Shown: piece after piece, positions 26,019 to 38,628 of the stretch | How the letters are laid out: each line of letters begins with the position of its first letter | How positions within the stretch are numbered: the first letter of the stretch is position 1 | Source of the DNA: Mantis religiosa | Taxonomy: Eukaryota > Arthropoda > Insecta > Mantodea > Mantidae | Direction of reading: 5' to 3' | Assembly: GCA_030765055.1 (NCBI GenBank) | Contig: CM060952.1 | Location: forward strand, 170,152,807-170,216,806 | Length of the DNA: 64,000 bases | Made by a program: the position numbers and the translations under genes | Notes under the pieces: model-generated | Seen by the model: the letters and a program-made list of their open reading frames with translations, nothing else | What the model was told of the DNA's origin: nothing | Database searches by the model: none

Positions 26019-26377
26019 ATATATATAAAAGGGCGCTCAACTACGGCGGTCATCAGCGTACTTTAAAAAACTCGTCTTGGCAAAAGCCAGATATAAAACT
26101 TTCTAAAAACTATACAAGTGTAACAAAACCTATTAAAAATACACGTACATAAAAAACATCAATCAAAACCTACTAAAAATTTCGTTCACTAAATCCTAAA
26201 CTCTAAACTAGACAAGAATCTAAAAACCTTCTCCACGGATCTCCACTCACGACCTACACGTGGCTGGGCCTGTTGACCGTCTCCCTCAACGACGAAGAGG
26301 AGCCCACACGAGGGAGACTGTTGGCTCGGGACTCCGGGTGCACCAAACCCGTACCTACCGAAGTAGGCCCCTGGGAG
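25973..26377 (-). mobile_element. ATC-tailed retroelement 3' fragment with 14-bp TSD
   Basis: The 14-bp repeat GATAAGGTGCAGGA at 25959-25972 and 26378-26391 brackets the block. On the minus strand it starts CTCCCAGGGGCCTACTTCGG, runs through GTACGCTGATGACCGCCGTA and GTTGAGCGCCCTTTTATATA, and ends in an (ATC)n run (ATG on the plus strand). This conserved end, with its GCGCCCTTTT(AT)n(ATC)n tail, has the look of the 3' UTR of a non-LTR retrotransposon or of a SINE using such a tail. The 5' half is GC-rich and open for 83 codons, but I recognise no protein. Confidence 0.75.
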
Positions 26378-26391
26378 GATAAGGTGCAGGA

Positions 26392-28067
26392 CCAAACATA
26401 CATATACACACATATATATGTACACACACATAAGCGACATTTTTCTGAAAATGTGTTTGTTGGTTTTAGGGAAACTCAGTGTATTTCTAGTGAAATCAGG
26501 ATATTTAATGAAACTTGGTGATAACAGCTAGCAAAAGCTATGGGAATGTAGCATATCAGTTGTCTCCATTGTTTTTTTCTCTCTCCCTTCTGTGTGTGTT
26601 GAATTAAGTGTAATAATATTTGTCTAACGAACTTTGTAATTGGGTATTGATCTGTTATGTTTATACATGAAGTAATACATTATCATTAATGTACGTGTGC
26701 TTTATGAAATGAATATGCAAAACACATGTTAACGTGTTCCATCCATATTTTAATATAAATTTGATTTCACAAAATAACCAATAGCTTGATATTCCATATT
26801 GGTGGACTTTCTGTTAAGCATGATTAAATTGGAATTGTTGATATGCCTCCCAGAGATTCAAAATAACCTACGCTTTGTTCTGAAGAGTAAACCTACGCAT
26901 GCATCTGAACAAAATATTTATGGTATCTAAAGTGGTCATTATTTTAACGTTGATGCGGGCAGATATCGTCATGGGGCTTAGGACGTAATCTGCGGGTAGT
27001 ATTTCCAGAATTGACTTTTGATGAAAAAAATGTGTGATTTAATCTGCAAACGGGTCAAATGGTCACGTATATTTGACTGAATTGAAGTGTCAGTTGAGCA
27101 AACATTAATACGTAATGAACTACGGCTATGATGTGGTGCACCTATGACACAGAGTTAAAACCACTGATCGGCATCAGCGGCATAAAAGCGCTCTGCTTTT
27201 GTTTATTTTTAGCAATCGCGACGAGCTTTCAGCTAAACAGTTTATAAAGTAGGAATGAGGATCATTATTCGATGTGACTGATCAAAAAGTACAGGATTTA
27301 TAAATTTTATATCTAACTTCAATTTGTTTATATTCTGTTAAAACTGTTTTAAAATGGTTGAATGAGTGTTTCTCCTGTTGTAGCGTACTTTTAGAATGAT
27401 AGCTCGTATTTGCTGAATTGTAATACAATTAATAGAACTTTAACGTATCTGTAAAAATGGAACTTGACGTTAACTATGGATGGTTAAAGTATTATCTATT
27501 TAAATATAGTATTTAGACTTTCTTTGTTTTAGTTCTTTATACCTTTGGTACTTTCTGTTTAGTTTCATTATTCAAAGACCTAATTCGTATACATACGTGT
27601 CTGACCATGGGTTTATTAGCAATTTATAATAATATTATGCCCATCTGCCTACCATAGAGGCTTCTAATATTCACTTATAACCAGTAAATAAGTAACAAAA
27701 TTCTGTAAGGTCGAGAAAACACAGGGATGTATATTGTTTTCTTGGGCAGAGCATGGGGAAGGAGACAGGAATGTGTATATTTTCGTATGAAAACTGCGAA
27801 ATGAAATGTGAATATAAGTGCTATTGGTACAAGGGGGGCAAGGGCCCACTTACACTAACTTACAATTAGAGTCCGGAGGATAGAAATTAAAAAAAGGTAT
27901 ACAGCAAAAAAGCCTGAAAATATGCACCAAATAGACTTTCTATGTGCAATAAACATTGGACATATTTTACTTATTGGCTGCTCCCAAATAAAATAAACAT
28001 TTAAATCATGCTTTATTTAATGATTAAAAAAATCAATTTAATGATTCGCCTTATACATGCCGCAGTA
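26392..28067. other. no gene seen
   Basis: AT-rich; short CA-rich stretch at its left edge. Nothing else recognised. Confidence 0.5.
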
Positions 28068-28076
28068 CCGCCGTAG

Positions 28077-28325
28077 ATTTTTTTAATTGTTTTTTTTTTT
28101 TTTAATTTTACGTCCTCCAACGTTAAGTCATATCGGACGATGAATGGAATGGGCGAAATGATGCTCAAATGAGCCCAGGGTCCATAGAGCTTAGTTACAC
28201 GACATTCGTCTTTCAGGATTAGGCCCCGGAAAAGCCTTATCCAGGTAACTCACCCTGACCGAGATTCGAACTCGGGACCTCTTGAACGTGAGGCAGACAC
28301 TACCATCACGCTACAAAGGCGGGCC
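28077..28325 (-). mobile_element. SINE-A copy with 9-bp TSD
   Basis: T-run tail at left, body CGTCCTCCAACGTTAAGTCA to GAGATTCGAACTCGGGACCT and head end AAAGGCGGGC. Direct repeat CCGCCGTAG at 28068-28076 and 28326-28334. Confidence 0.9.
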
Positions 28326-28334
28326 CCGCCGTAG

Positions 28335-28904
28335 TAATAAGTTTTACTATGATTGGCTTTGGTTAATTGCATAAGAGGGGACATAGCTGCATAACCCTTA
28401 AGAAAGGGGTGGGTTCTTTGAAACCGCGATTGCTTTAAGTTTAACAAAAGTGGTGAATGACTTATGTTTGGTCAGTAGCCCCTCTCCCAACATTCATCCA
28501 ACCTTCTACTATCATTAGCACCCTTCAGTGGAAAAGTTTTAGGCCGCCAAAAGCTGGGGAAAGGACGAAATGGAAGTTTTGTGATTACGGAGTATAAGCA
28601 AGGTATAACACATTAAGAAAAATTGGTCAGCAACCATACTTTTAATCTAATGTAAAGGTAGTTTTGAAAATCAGAAAAATATGCATTTATAGACGTTAAA
28701 CATGAAAATAGGCAAATACACAACAATACAATACACAACCCGAATGATATGATGTTACCTTTATTAATTTTTTTTTAATGTTATCAATAATAACAATGGG
28801 CATTTTGCCTAACACCCGGTTTCTACTTACAAGATTTGTTTGAAATATTGCCTGTATACTTCAATGTCAAATATGTGCAAAGCCTTATCTGTGTCAAACG
28901 TAAA
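28335..28904. other. no gene seen
   Basis: No recognisable feature. Confidence 0.5.
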
Positions 28905-29101
28905 TAGGGTGATTCAAAAGTGATTGTGGCTTTCCAATTATTCAGTTATTACCCATAGCATACTGATTGTGGTAGAGGTTACGACTAGTATGGCTAGATC
29001 GGGTCAAGAAACTTTTGAGTGAAGAAATCCAGACAGCAAGTGTATGTTTTAAAACCGCTTCGTCTCTAAGCTATTAACCATTGCTACCTAAACACCCTGT
29101 A
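28905..29101. mobile_element. possible Tc1/mariner-type MITE
   Basis: Left end TAGGGTGATTCAAAAG and right end (complement) TACAGGGTGTTTAGGTAG resemble the TA-CAGGGTGTTTCAAAAG ends frequent in insect mariner relatives, 197 bp apart and with TA at each edge. The match is partial and I see no second copy in the window. Confidence 0.35.
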
Positions 29102-30732
29102 TACATCTAAAATCGTGATTTGCCAAGTTAGCATGAGACATGCCGTTCTGTTCATTTCCATCCTGTTATTTGCTTTGCTGTATGTTTGGTTGTAACAATT
29201 GACTATTTGACTTACATATGGGAGTAAACTCTATTTATTAGTGGCAGAGGTTGCTAGAAGTTCTTGCTGTGTTAGACTTAGGAGATGAATGGTTGTTTTA
29301 TATGTTTATTTTGTGCCGACGTCTCTCTTGATGAAAGGTAACAATGAATCATAAATGAACTTAGCTTTCTATTGCCCCTTTGTTGAACTGCCCTTAATGT
29401 TTTGGGTCTGAAACACTTATAAGAGAATGTGTGTTTATTTAATGAATAAAATTCAAATTTCTCGCCCACATAATTAAAGCATAACTACTGTAGGATAGCA
29501 TCCCTATATTTCTTTCTTACTATTCTATTTGTTATCTGCAGAAATGTAGTTTCCTTTAACGAGAGCCTCTAACGTAATTTTTATACACATTCAATCTTTT
29601 CTATAATTTGGATATTTTTAGGTTGTATTGCAATTCACAATTAATGTTCATTCAATGTAGTTTCTTTCTTCTGAAAGGTGTAACTCTAAATGTTGCTTTT
29701 TGAATCGTCTATTTAGCTTTTTGTTCGATAATTTGGGCCTAGTGTTTCTTTTTTGATTTTGTAGCTCTTTTAAACAATAGCTCTTAATTTGAGAATAATA
29801 TTATGATACACAAGTTTGGTAAGTAGGTATATTATTGGAGGAGGAATGGATGAAGTTAAATGTTTACTGCTTTCGAGATTTTCCAGTGTAGGTACTTAAT
29901 ATACATTTATTGCATACTATTTGTGCCAAGATGTTCAAGATAGAAATTGCATTTACACGATAAGGTAAAACTTTCCTAACAGCTGTTTTACATAGTGGCT
30001 CCAGTAGGAAGGTCACTAACATTATTATATTAAGCTTGATGGCAAAGAGCCGATCATTATCCACGCAGTAACTGAAAATTAACAAATAAAGAGGAAGCAG
30101 TGTATCCAAGTAAGCTTTAATTTGTAAAATTCAGCTATAAAATATGTTTTTTCCTCTCTGTAATAGTAAATGTTATCAGTGTAGTAAATATATACTTGAT
30201 TTCGATGAGAAAAAAGATACACTGATGCTTTAGCCCTGGATTAGCGCTTACTGCCTCCGAAGCGGAGGGATTCCGTTGGCGTAGGTACTTTAAGAGGCTT
30301 TTGAGCAGACTTAAGCGGTCTTTCGCGCCCAATGTAGAATGGGGCGCTGTGAGCTACGGCAGTTATAGACCGTTTATAAATAAAAAGTCAATTTCAGTTT
30401 GATCTGTATGCGAAGAGCCCGTTCCAGAATGGCACAAAACAATCCGTGTGATTAATTGGCAATACTCCTTGGTGATGTTTTCGCAGCAAATTGGGTGGTC
30501 ATGAAATTACCGCTCCAGGTTCGGTTTTCGGTTTGAGTTCTACTACCCCACAACGCAACTAGTGTTCTCAATATTTCCACAATATCTAGTTATGACGGCA
30601 TGCTCTTAGGTGTTCTCACCTTTGAAGTTAGTGTAATTGTCGTGTATGAGAAATGGCATTTTTCTAAATAACGTTTTCTTCCAGCTTGCAGAGGAAGTGC
30701 ATCACAATGAAGGTAAATTTTGGATAAATGTG
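29102..30732. other. no gene seen
   Basis: AT-rich. A short GC-richer block near 30230-30360 is unexplained. Confidence 0.5.
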
Positions 30733-30742
30733 GCTTTCAATT

Positions 30743-30911
30743 TTCTGAGACTTTTAGGGCCAGCGTCATGAAGAATAGTGTTATCTTCCAGACCTGTAGG
30801 CCGTGGTCCAGTAGGACTGAACATGTCAAGCGCAGTCCTGCTAAACGACGGGCTATATCAATCTTACTGGACCACAGCCTATAAGCTCGGAAGATAACTC
30901 TGTTCCTCATA
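30743..30911. mobile_element. PLE-type palindrome e, degenerate hammerhead core
   Basis: Inverted arms 30768-30810 and 30866-30910 (GTTATCTTCCAGACCTGTAG and GGCCGTGGTCCAGTA in the left arm) surround a decayed core: CTGAACA, then TCCTGC and TAAACGAC. A 25-nt extension at left (30743-30767) reads GACGCTGGCCCTAAAAGTCT on the minus strand. It matches the extensions of the palindromes at 38410 and 39803 (GACxCCGGxCGTGAxAGCCT). The TSD is GCTTTCAATT (30733-30742) versus GCTTTCAGTT (30912-30921), 9 of 10. Non-coding. Confidence 0.75.
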
Positions 30912-30921
30912 GCTTTCAGTT

Positions 30922-33900
30922 GTCATAACAATGCTGTAGCATTTGTTTGTTGGCACGTATTATGCATTAAATTGACTGTCCTGATGCAAGTGTGGAATAT
31001 GGCTAACAGTTGACTAAGCGTGCCGTCAAAATTCTACTACACTTTTAATTTACGGAATTTTGCGAACTGTCTCATAAGGTAAAGGGAGGTGACATACATA
31101 CATTTTTTGTTCTATTGTGGTTATAAAGCACTGTATTTACTTATAATTTTATACTGTTATTCAATACCATTAGAAGCGACAGATGTGGAATTATTAACTC
31201 ATTTTGACAATGCATTTAATAGTAAAAGTAAGGTATCATTATGCAAGAATTTCGTGACATGGGTAATTAATTCCGTGATACTGGTGAGGTATGTTCGTAA
31301 ATGATGAAAACCATTATATTTCCAAATAACAGTTGGATTTTTCACAGATATTTAATCAGAATCAATGCAGTCATTCATATTTTAGCTGCACAACAATTAT
31401 TACACCTAAATATTACATAATCATCTTCTGAGCACTGACACAACACATATGGCACAAGACAGAAGGAGCATTGGACCCATATGGGCATGACTCTATTCTA
31501 AATACTATTAAGAACAAATTTGTTTATGTACATCATATAAAAACATGACAATTTGAAATTATGAGCACAAATTACATGCCATGGAAGGAAGCCATTTTTA
31601 CGATGGCAGAAGTACTAAGAAAACAGTGCCATAAAGTAAGGGATTATGGTTACCCAATATATTGTATTACTATGACATTAACAGGGATAAATAGAGTGAA
31701 ACTATACTTACAAACTGATTACCAATAGCATATCACTTACCGATAAATCTTCTTTGTATCATGACACAAAAACACACACAACAAACCTCGTAAAAAATAG
31801 CCTACAACCTTCCTAACATAACTTTGGTTTCCATCTTCATGCGTCAGAGAAACACGCCTGCCGATAGCTCCTGAGCTATAGGGATAAATATGTCAACTAC
31901 CAACAGTGAAAGGAGAGTTAACATCAACTGATTTCTCAGTGACATCCCTTCGAAAAAAACTCCCTTTACCCTAACTGATATTACTGCCAGGCAGTTGCAC
32001 GCCTTAGGACACATTTTATAAATTTTATTTTATATTCGTTCCAACACTTGTCTCTTATAGCTTTCATATTCATAGAGAGCTAAGTTATTAAAATCGTAAT
32101 CGGAACACAAAGAACATTGTAATAACAACTTGAACTGCCAAGATGTTGAAAACACGTCTTAAACAATTACCAAAATTGAAAATTCAATCTGATTTTGACT
32201 GATTCCATATAACTAGGTCCCATTTCGTAATGATAACAAACCAAATATGGGTTCTTGGCTTCTACCCCTCCCTTTTTCATTTTTTGTTTGCAAGTAGTCG
32301 AAGTTCGAACAGTGTTATACACAGTTATGAAGTTCATTCCACTAAAGCTTTTGCAGATATCGTGCATATTTTGTAGCATACAAAGAAATTATAGTACACT
32401 GCGTGTAGATACTGCAAAAGCTGTACGTTTTTCTCTACAGGTTTAAGCGTAAATTTATTTTTTCTTCAATTTGATAAGAAGTATGGCATATTTGACATTC
32501 GAAAATTTATGGTATGAATAATACTGAGTAAAGCACGTGATTGTGTTGTTATTAAATGTTTTATTTAAACAAATAAACATTTCTAGTCTTTTAAAACTAA
32601 AACATTATGCCAGTGCTTTGATAGGTGAGATAGCTATGTTACATCACATTGCCTCCACTGCCTCCCTCCTGGATATGACAGGCGGCTCTCCCACACCCGA
32701 GTTAAGAATGCATTTATCTATATCTTGGACTTCCTTTCAATGTTAATAAGTGTTAAACTAGATGCGCTTATGCCACCAATAGCTCTAAGTGAATCAATAA
32801 ATACAATTTTATAACAAATACTCGCACCTGACATGTTGATTACGCCAGTATTACCTATCATTGGAACCGGTTCTAGAACTGGAAATTTTGGCTCTGAGGG
32901 CGTTAGAATCGATTCCAATCGCTGCCCTTTCCTTGCCACAGAACGTGCTCGGCATACACCACCCATGATACCACCCTCTGCACAAAACTGCGCTCTGTGG
33001 GTGGAGGTACATAGTGGAAGATCAGATGTTCTTTACGGGTTGTCATGAATTTAATGGGTTTAATTTTGAGTATAGGAAAGGTATGATCAATATTTTTCCG
33101 CTTACCTTTTCAGTTCCTCCACTAGTAAAATGTAAGCTAGATGTACTTGTAAATCGAGTGGCAAGCAGCTTGACTTTTTAATAGTGTTTAACGCCTGTTC
33201 CCACTTCGGTGACAGTTGTTGATACATGAAATGAAATGATATTAGGAACGCCAATTTGGGAACGAACCTCCACCCTAACTTTTGGTAGTTATGTGGGCCG
33301 ATGAGAAACTGGTAAAATACCTGAATGAGATTTGAACTACAGGCTTCCCGTTTTCGCCCTCGACTACCGATGATGTCGCATTTTTGTTATGAAACTTTCG
33401 AGCTGACACAACATGTTTACAAAAGTATCCCATTGTGTTACTTCTATATAAACCGCAATATAAAAATTACCTTATTTTACATATTTTTGGATTTTTCCCC
33501 CATGTATTTAAACTGAACTCGTATTGTATCTTATTGGCATATTATACCTTTTTGTAATTACTGTGGATGTGGCAGATGTCAAACGCTCCCTTCCCTTTCA
33601 ACGTTATCTTTAATTTACTACTACATTGCTACCAACTAACTACCCTATTGCCACTAACACTATTCTATTACTACTGTTACTGCTGGTGTCTTAATTATTA
33701 TTTTAATACAATGATTTCATTGTAGTTACAAACTCTAATCATGCCGCTTGCCGCTTCAGTCAGTTGCAAAATTTTGCCACCGTTTAAATTAATTATTGTT
33801 TCTTTAAAGCAACAAAACGCAATTCACTATTATAATAAATACGTGTAACTTCCACAAATGTTTTCCTGGTTTGCTTATTTCATGCAATATTTCCAAGACA

Positions 33901-34380
33901 TTGTCAAAAGCTACATTCCGTAACAATAGGAACTAATCAAACTTTTTTTTTTTTCAATTACTGTTGCAAATATAAGTAAATTAAATTATTTCCTTTTTTA
34001 AAATAACAGTTCAAGATACGTTTGGCTGTTATAAAGATCTCAACAATTATGAAATATCTTGCTGGCGTTGGCACAGTTAATTTCGATGCTCACGTGTCTA
34101 GTATATAATGGCGTTACGTTGTAAATAACTATAGCGGGAAGGAAAAGCAGAATCTATTGGACCCAAATATATTTAGCTTACAATGGAGGAAGCATAATTT
34201 TCGAAATTTAGGCAGCTGCGGCCTATCGATTTGAAAACCCCAATAGTATATTGGCAACCTTATTCGTACGAGTTATGATATGCGTGTTGGAAAATAGACT
34301 AAACCAGATGCAGCAGCTGGGAAGATTCCATCAATAATCGCTGTCCCAAGCGTGTGCTAGAACAGGATACTTTGCAATAA
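30922..34380. other. no gene seen
   Basis: 3.4 kb, AT-rich. A slightly GC-richer part at 32840-33045 has short ORFs on both strands with no recognised family. Confidence 0.45.
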
Positions 34381-34389
34381 ATCCTGTGT

Positions 34390-34590
34390 CGTATAGTATG
34401 CGAGATTGTAGTACCCAGGGGTCCCGGGGGCGCCGGCGCACCACAGGTTCGCACCCTATCCATCGCTCAGGACCGTCCGGATCCCTCATTCTGTTGCGTT
34501 GGGGTGCAGCCTTCGGAAGCATGCGTGTGTGTGTTTGTCCGCGTGTGCGCTCGTGTGCATGGCCACGCGTGGTTCAAGCCTAGACAAAAG
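34390..34590. other. GC-rich island, function unknown
   Basis: A sharp GC rise (GGGGTCCCGGGGGCGCCGGC) ending in a GTGTGTG-rich stretch, open on both strands for about 65 codons. Acceptor-like CCCAG and ACAG occur, but I cannot place donors or recognise a protein. It could be an unrecognised exon, a CpG island or a degraded repeat. Confidence 0.3.
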
Positions 34591-35195
34591 ACTTACCTCC
34601 AGCATGCAAAGTGACTTTAGCTAGCGAATTGTGCGCACACATTTTTAGCATTATTATGTTTTCTTGTGAAGATCGGTTGCGAATTATCAAGGTATGTAAA
34701 GCAGAATGTGAAGTAAACATTTCTGCAATATTACAGATTTTCACTTCAGTTTTTTTGCTTACCTGAGTTCGCTCTATCGATTCTTCTAACACAGTGAAAG
34801 AGTATCGGATGATGGGCGGGAGGGGGAAGAATGTTACAATGTAAGCATCTGCTTTTAAGGCTTCAACATATCTTTTTTTTATCGGCGTTGTTCCGGAACA
34901 TTGTTAACAGAGTGCTCAAAAGTTAACCTTACTACCTTGTAAATGTATGCTTTAATTGCATTAGTTATTACCTTTTTTGTTTCATCGAGCGTGTTTAATA
35001 AGTTATGTGTTCGAATACTGGTAACATTGCATATTTTACTGTGCTTACGCTTGTCTATCTCAGGTACTAATTCCATTCAAATTTAGGATGTACTTTTGCT
35101 GAAAATATGTTTTGAGCAATTAAGTGCAATTCTGCACTCTTCTCCCCCCCAAAAATTATAGAAAAAAATATCCGTTTTTTCCCGTGTGTCTGTCT

Positions 35196-35271
<76 letters not shown>

Positions 35272-36601
35272 AACGACATTACTGAAAATCTAAATCGTAA
35301 AATAGTCAACTTGATATTTAAATCCATCGTCTTTCAAGTATTAAACACCTAAGATTATTTCTTGAAATTCCTCATCCTAGACTACCGTTTACACGGAAAA
35401 TTGTCCGTTTGTAATTTTCTCAAAAACATTTCTAAAGAGTTCGATTAGGTTAGCATCTGTTTTACAAACTGACACGAGGAATAAAGTAAAAGTTTGTTGT
35501 TAACAGCTTATGAAATACCATCTTTTGATTTAACTTTCTGCAACCCGGTATAATTAGAAAACCATTCACTATAAACAAAAGTAACTCGACAATTAAATTA
35601 GGAGTTCGTTAAAATATGCACTATATTTAAAATATCTTCATAGTGTTAGTGCTTTTACATATTCCAAATACTGTCATTGTGCTAAATCTTCTGATTCATC
35701 TTTCAAATGTTTCTTAGCAGGAGCTTGTTACTATGACCGTGACCCTGGCATTTAATTCTGGTTACCTCTGAAGAGCATCTGATTGTTAATTACGCGTTTT
35801 ACATGTAACTAAGTGCTTATTCCTTAATTTGAAATCACATGCCTACAGAAACGTGTCCTAAATAACAATGTGGATAGAAGAAAAACGTTTTAAGCATGCT
35901 GCAAAATGTAACCATATGTGTGCCAATGGTCAGAGAAATTTGTTTTGACTCTACCATACTTTCAGCACAATAATCGAGTACATATCGGTATATAATACAG
36001 CCTTTCTGCTCCCAAATGTTTCTGTAATGCATTAATTGGAGGCATTATTTAAAAAATCATGGTTTGAAACCGAATGATGGCGCATTCCCAGTTGCCAAAA
36101 TATGAATTTCTTTCACCATTGGGGAAAGAGCTATCAGAAGTTTATTTGTAACAATGTCTGATGTGAAACTTATAGTTTGGCTAACCCAATGCTGTTATGA
36201 TTAGTTAATGATATATCATTTAGGTATTTGTTATAACCCTTTATACTCATTTTGTCAAAGGAAATGTATTGGTTCTCAAAATACCTCAGTGTTCTTGTAG
36301 AAAATTGGCAACTTTCTGTGTGTGTGTGTTGTAACTCATAAAAAAATAGCGTCTTCCTGTACAATCAATGCATTAGGACATGTACATGGGTTAAACATTT
36401 TACTCCCTGCATTATCCTGGCAGAAAAGTGTTTCTCTCAAAGAAGTTGCAATATTTTTAACTTATTCTACGCGTTGTTAATATGAAGGAAAAATATCTGG
36501 TCCAGCCTTTAAGCAAAATGACTAAGTTATCGCAATTTACTGTATTTTATGGCCTGTTTGCTGTAAGAGTCTTGTAAATATGTCATAGTTATTTTGCTAA
36601 T
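34591..36601. other. no gene seen
   Basis: AT-rich except for the CT microsatellite at 35201-35269. Confidence 0.5.
35201..35269. repeat. (CT)n microsatellite
   Basis: About 69 bp of uninterrupted TC repeats, preceded by TGTCTGTC units. Confidence 0.95.
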
Positions 36602-36722
36602 ATGGTTAATATTACACAAATAAAAATATTTAGTAAATATTCTCCACTTAACTTAAGAAGCCGATGACAATACTTCTATTATGTTTTTGCGAAATTAATT
36701 TAATTTTGTAACATTAGATATA

Positions 36723-36942
36723 AACAATTGATAAATCGGCCGTGGCAGACCATTTTTGATCATTTAACCATGAAATAAATCCCGAAGTTAAATTATTAAA
36801 ACAATTAAATGTTCCCATAGATTTAATGGTTTGGGAAAAAATATTTATTCTAAAAAATAAAAATCGCGTAATGAATTTTGACATACCGGCAATTGATTCT
36901 CTTTTTAGGTTTGTTTCGTCTTCAGATGTTGGTAATACATAG
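36723..36942 (+). pseudogene. PLE GIY-YIG endonuclease C-terminus
   Basis: The frame reads SAVADHF*SFNHEINPEVKL, LKQLNVPIDLMVWEKIF and MNFDIPAIDSLFRFVSSSDV then a stop at 36940. It aligns residue by residue with the minus-strand copy at 18121-18480 (SAVADHFLSFNHEINPEVKL). One internal stop. Catalytic GIY-YIG residues lie upstream of the truncation. Confidence 0.88.
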
Positions 36943-36985
36943 TATCCTTGACAATGAAGTGTGTTTGACAACGAATTGTGTTTGA

Positions 36986-37013
36986 TTGAAGATGTGGGCA
37001 AATGTCCACGAAA
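36986..37013 (+). ncRNA. hammerhead-ribozyme-like core, PLE copy 2
   Basis: TTGAAGA (CTGANGA box with T for C), one T, stem II GTGGGC pairing with GTCCAC (6 bp, one G-T), loop AAAT, then GAAA. It lies between the ORF stop and the right inverted repeat, which begins at the GAAA. Pairing is kept although the sequence differs from copy 1. Confidence 0.65.
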
Positions 37014-37327
37014 TTAATTTCCCCAAAACATAATAAAAGTATTGTCATCGCTTTCATAAGTTAAGTGGAGAATATTTACTAAATATTTTTATTTGTGTAG
37101 TGTTTGTTACTCCACTGTAAATAGCTTCATTTTCTGTGTAATGGTTAATATTGTTTTCAATTTAAAAGTAACTGTCAAAATATTCATTAGATTTTTAGAT
37201 AATATATTATGTATTCAGATGGCATTAATAGCTAAAGAAACCGTTGAGGCAAAGAACTTTGGTTAAGCTATGAAGCCTAGGACTTGAAATTACTTATAAC
37301 ATTGCAGGTCACCATTGGGGTATGTCA

Positions 37328-37440
<113 letters not shown>

Positions 37441-37535
37441 AAAGGTGCACTCAAAAGATCATTACAGGTTGTCTATTAATCTTTTATGAGTTCATTTAGG
37501 GTCTGTCATTTTCTGTCTTTTTATTACACTTGTTG

Positions 37536-37712
37536 AAGTGGTACTGGGAAAATGCGAGTTAATTGGAGAGAGTAATGTTCGTGCCAGCATGTTGCCGTAG
37601 GAGCTCTGTTGGTTAGAGCAACGATCGAAAACTGGATGATCCGGATTTAAATTCGGGTTTAACATTTAATTTTTCAGTTAGTTCAATACGGCTATTGTGA
37701 AGGAACAATTAC
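37536..37712 (+). mobile_element. tRNA-headed element T7, single unit
   Basis: A diverged single copy of the T family. Leader TGGGAAAATGCGAGTTAATT, then CCAGCATGTTGCC, a tRNA-like part with TCTGTTGGTTAGAGCAACG and a decayed T-arm, then TTTAATTTTTCAGTTAGTTC and the extension ACGGCTATTGTGAAGGAACA. No inverted partner and no clear TSD. Confidence 0.65.
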
Positions 37713-38396
37713 GAGCCAGAAAGAAACCGCAATACCATTAAAATACCTTTAAAACCAAACATTGTAAATAGAAATGGCACACAGTACACTAATTCAGACC
37801 AGTAAATAAATCCAGCATTAAAGAAAGGAAACAATTTCACTAAACACCCAGAAAAGGTGCCCGTGGTGAACATCTTTAAATAGTTTTTTTTTTTCCTTTT
37901 TTTTTTTAAACTAAAGCATGGGAATAATTTTTCCTCTTTTACCTGTTAAACTAAAATTAAGCATTTTTTCCGGAATGGTTGCACTTGTACAGAAATTCAG
38001 CAAAATGTGAAGTCAAAACTGGATACTGTGTATCAATCTTAAATATTCGCCCTTATTCATGAAAACTATAAAATAATTCATTCGCAGTTAATAGGCGATT
38101 CAAATTTTGAGATCTCGTAAATTAATACTGAACATCCTCCATAGTTTACTAGTATGTACAGAATTATAATTTCGGTCACTGACTAGTTTAGTTCACCAGT
38201 AAAATTGAGCGCCAGTAAAATTTGATCCGGAAACTCTTGTCTTGTTTCAACTTCCAGCATTTAATTGCCGAGGGTTTCCTGGTTAAGGCAAATTGACTGC
38301 AGAGTCTTGAGAGAAAACATTCTGTGATTTAATGGTTTCAGGTACAACATTTCAGTTTCAAGATTTTTTTAAATTGATGTTTTTTAATTTTACCAG
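37713..38396. other. no gene seen
   Basis: AT-rich; no recognisable feature. Confidence 0.5.
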
Positions 38397-38500
38397 TAAA
38401 AGTTAGATGAGAGAGCGCAGGCTCTCACGGCCGGAGTCAATATAACTAAGACTTATTTCCGGGCTGTTATGCCGTGGTCTGCCAGAGTTGGATTTTCTAG

Positions 38501-38531
38501 TTTCGTCCACTACTATGGTGGGCATCTTCAG
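38501..38531 (-). ncRNA. hammerhead-like core, palindrome c left arm
   Basis: Minus strand: CTGAAGA, T, stem II GCCCAC against GTGGAC (one mismatch), loop CATAGTA, then GAAAC. It is followed by TAG where the other cores have GTC, so the NUH cleavage triplet is lost. Confidence 0.6.
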
Positions 38532-38628
38532 TGGCGTGGTCGTGGTCGTAGCCTCCTCGGAGAAGTTCGAGTACTACTTCAGACGCTACTCGAACTTCTC
38601 TGAGGAGACTACGACCACGACCACGCCA

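Larger units (their letters stand above)
36614..37140 (+). mobile_element. Penelope-like element, short copy with 88-bp inverted repeats
   Basis: TSD ATGGTTAATATT at 36602-36613 and 37141-37152. The inverted repeat at 36614-36701 and 37011-37098 (88 bp each, few mismatches) abuts the TSD on the left. On the right it is followed by a 42-nt extension (37099-37140) containing CCACTGTAAATAGCTTCATT, which resembles the extension of the copy at 17963. Between the repeats are the last ~70 codons of the endonuclease ORF and a hammerhead-like core. The copy is almost entirely 5'-truncated; the left repeat is an inverted copy of its own 3' flank. Confidence 0.9.

Noticed and set aside
36660..36696. A second hammerhead-like core in the left arm of the PLE at 36614 (CCGATGA ... 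CGAAA)
   Set aside because: The conserved box has C for T, and the bases between do not form a convincing stem II.
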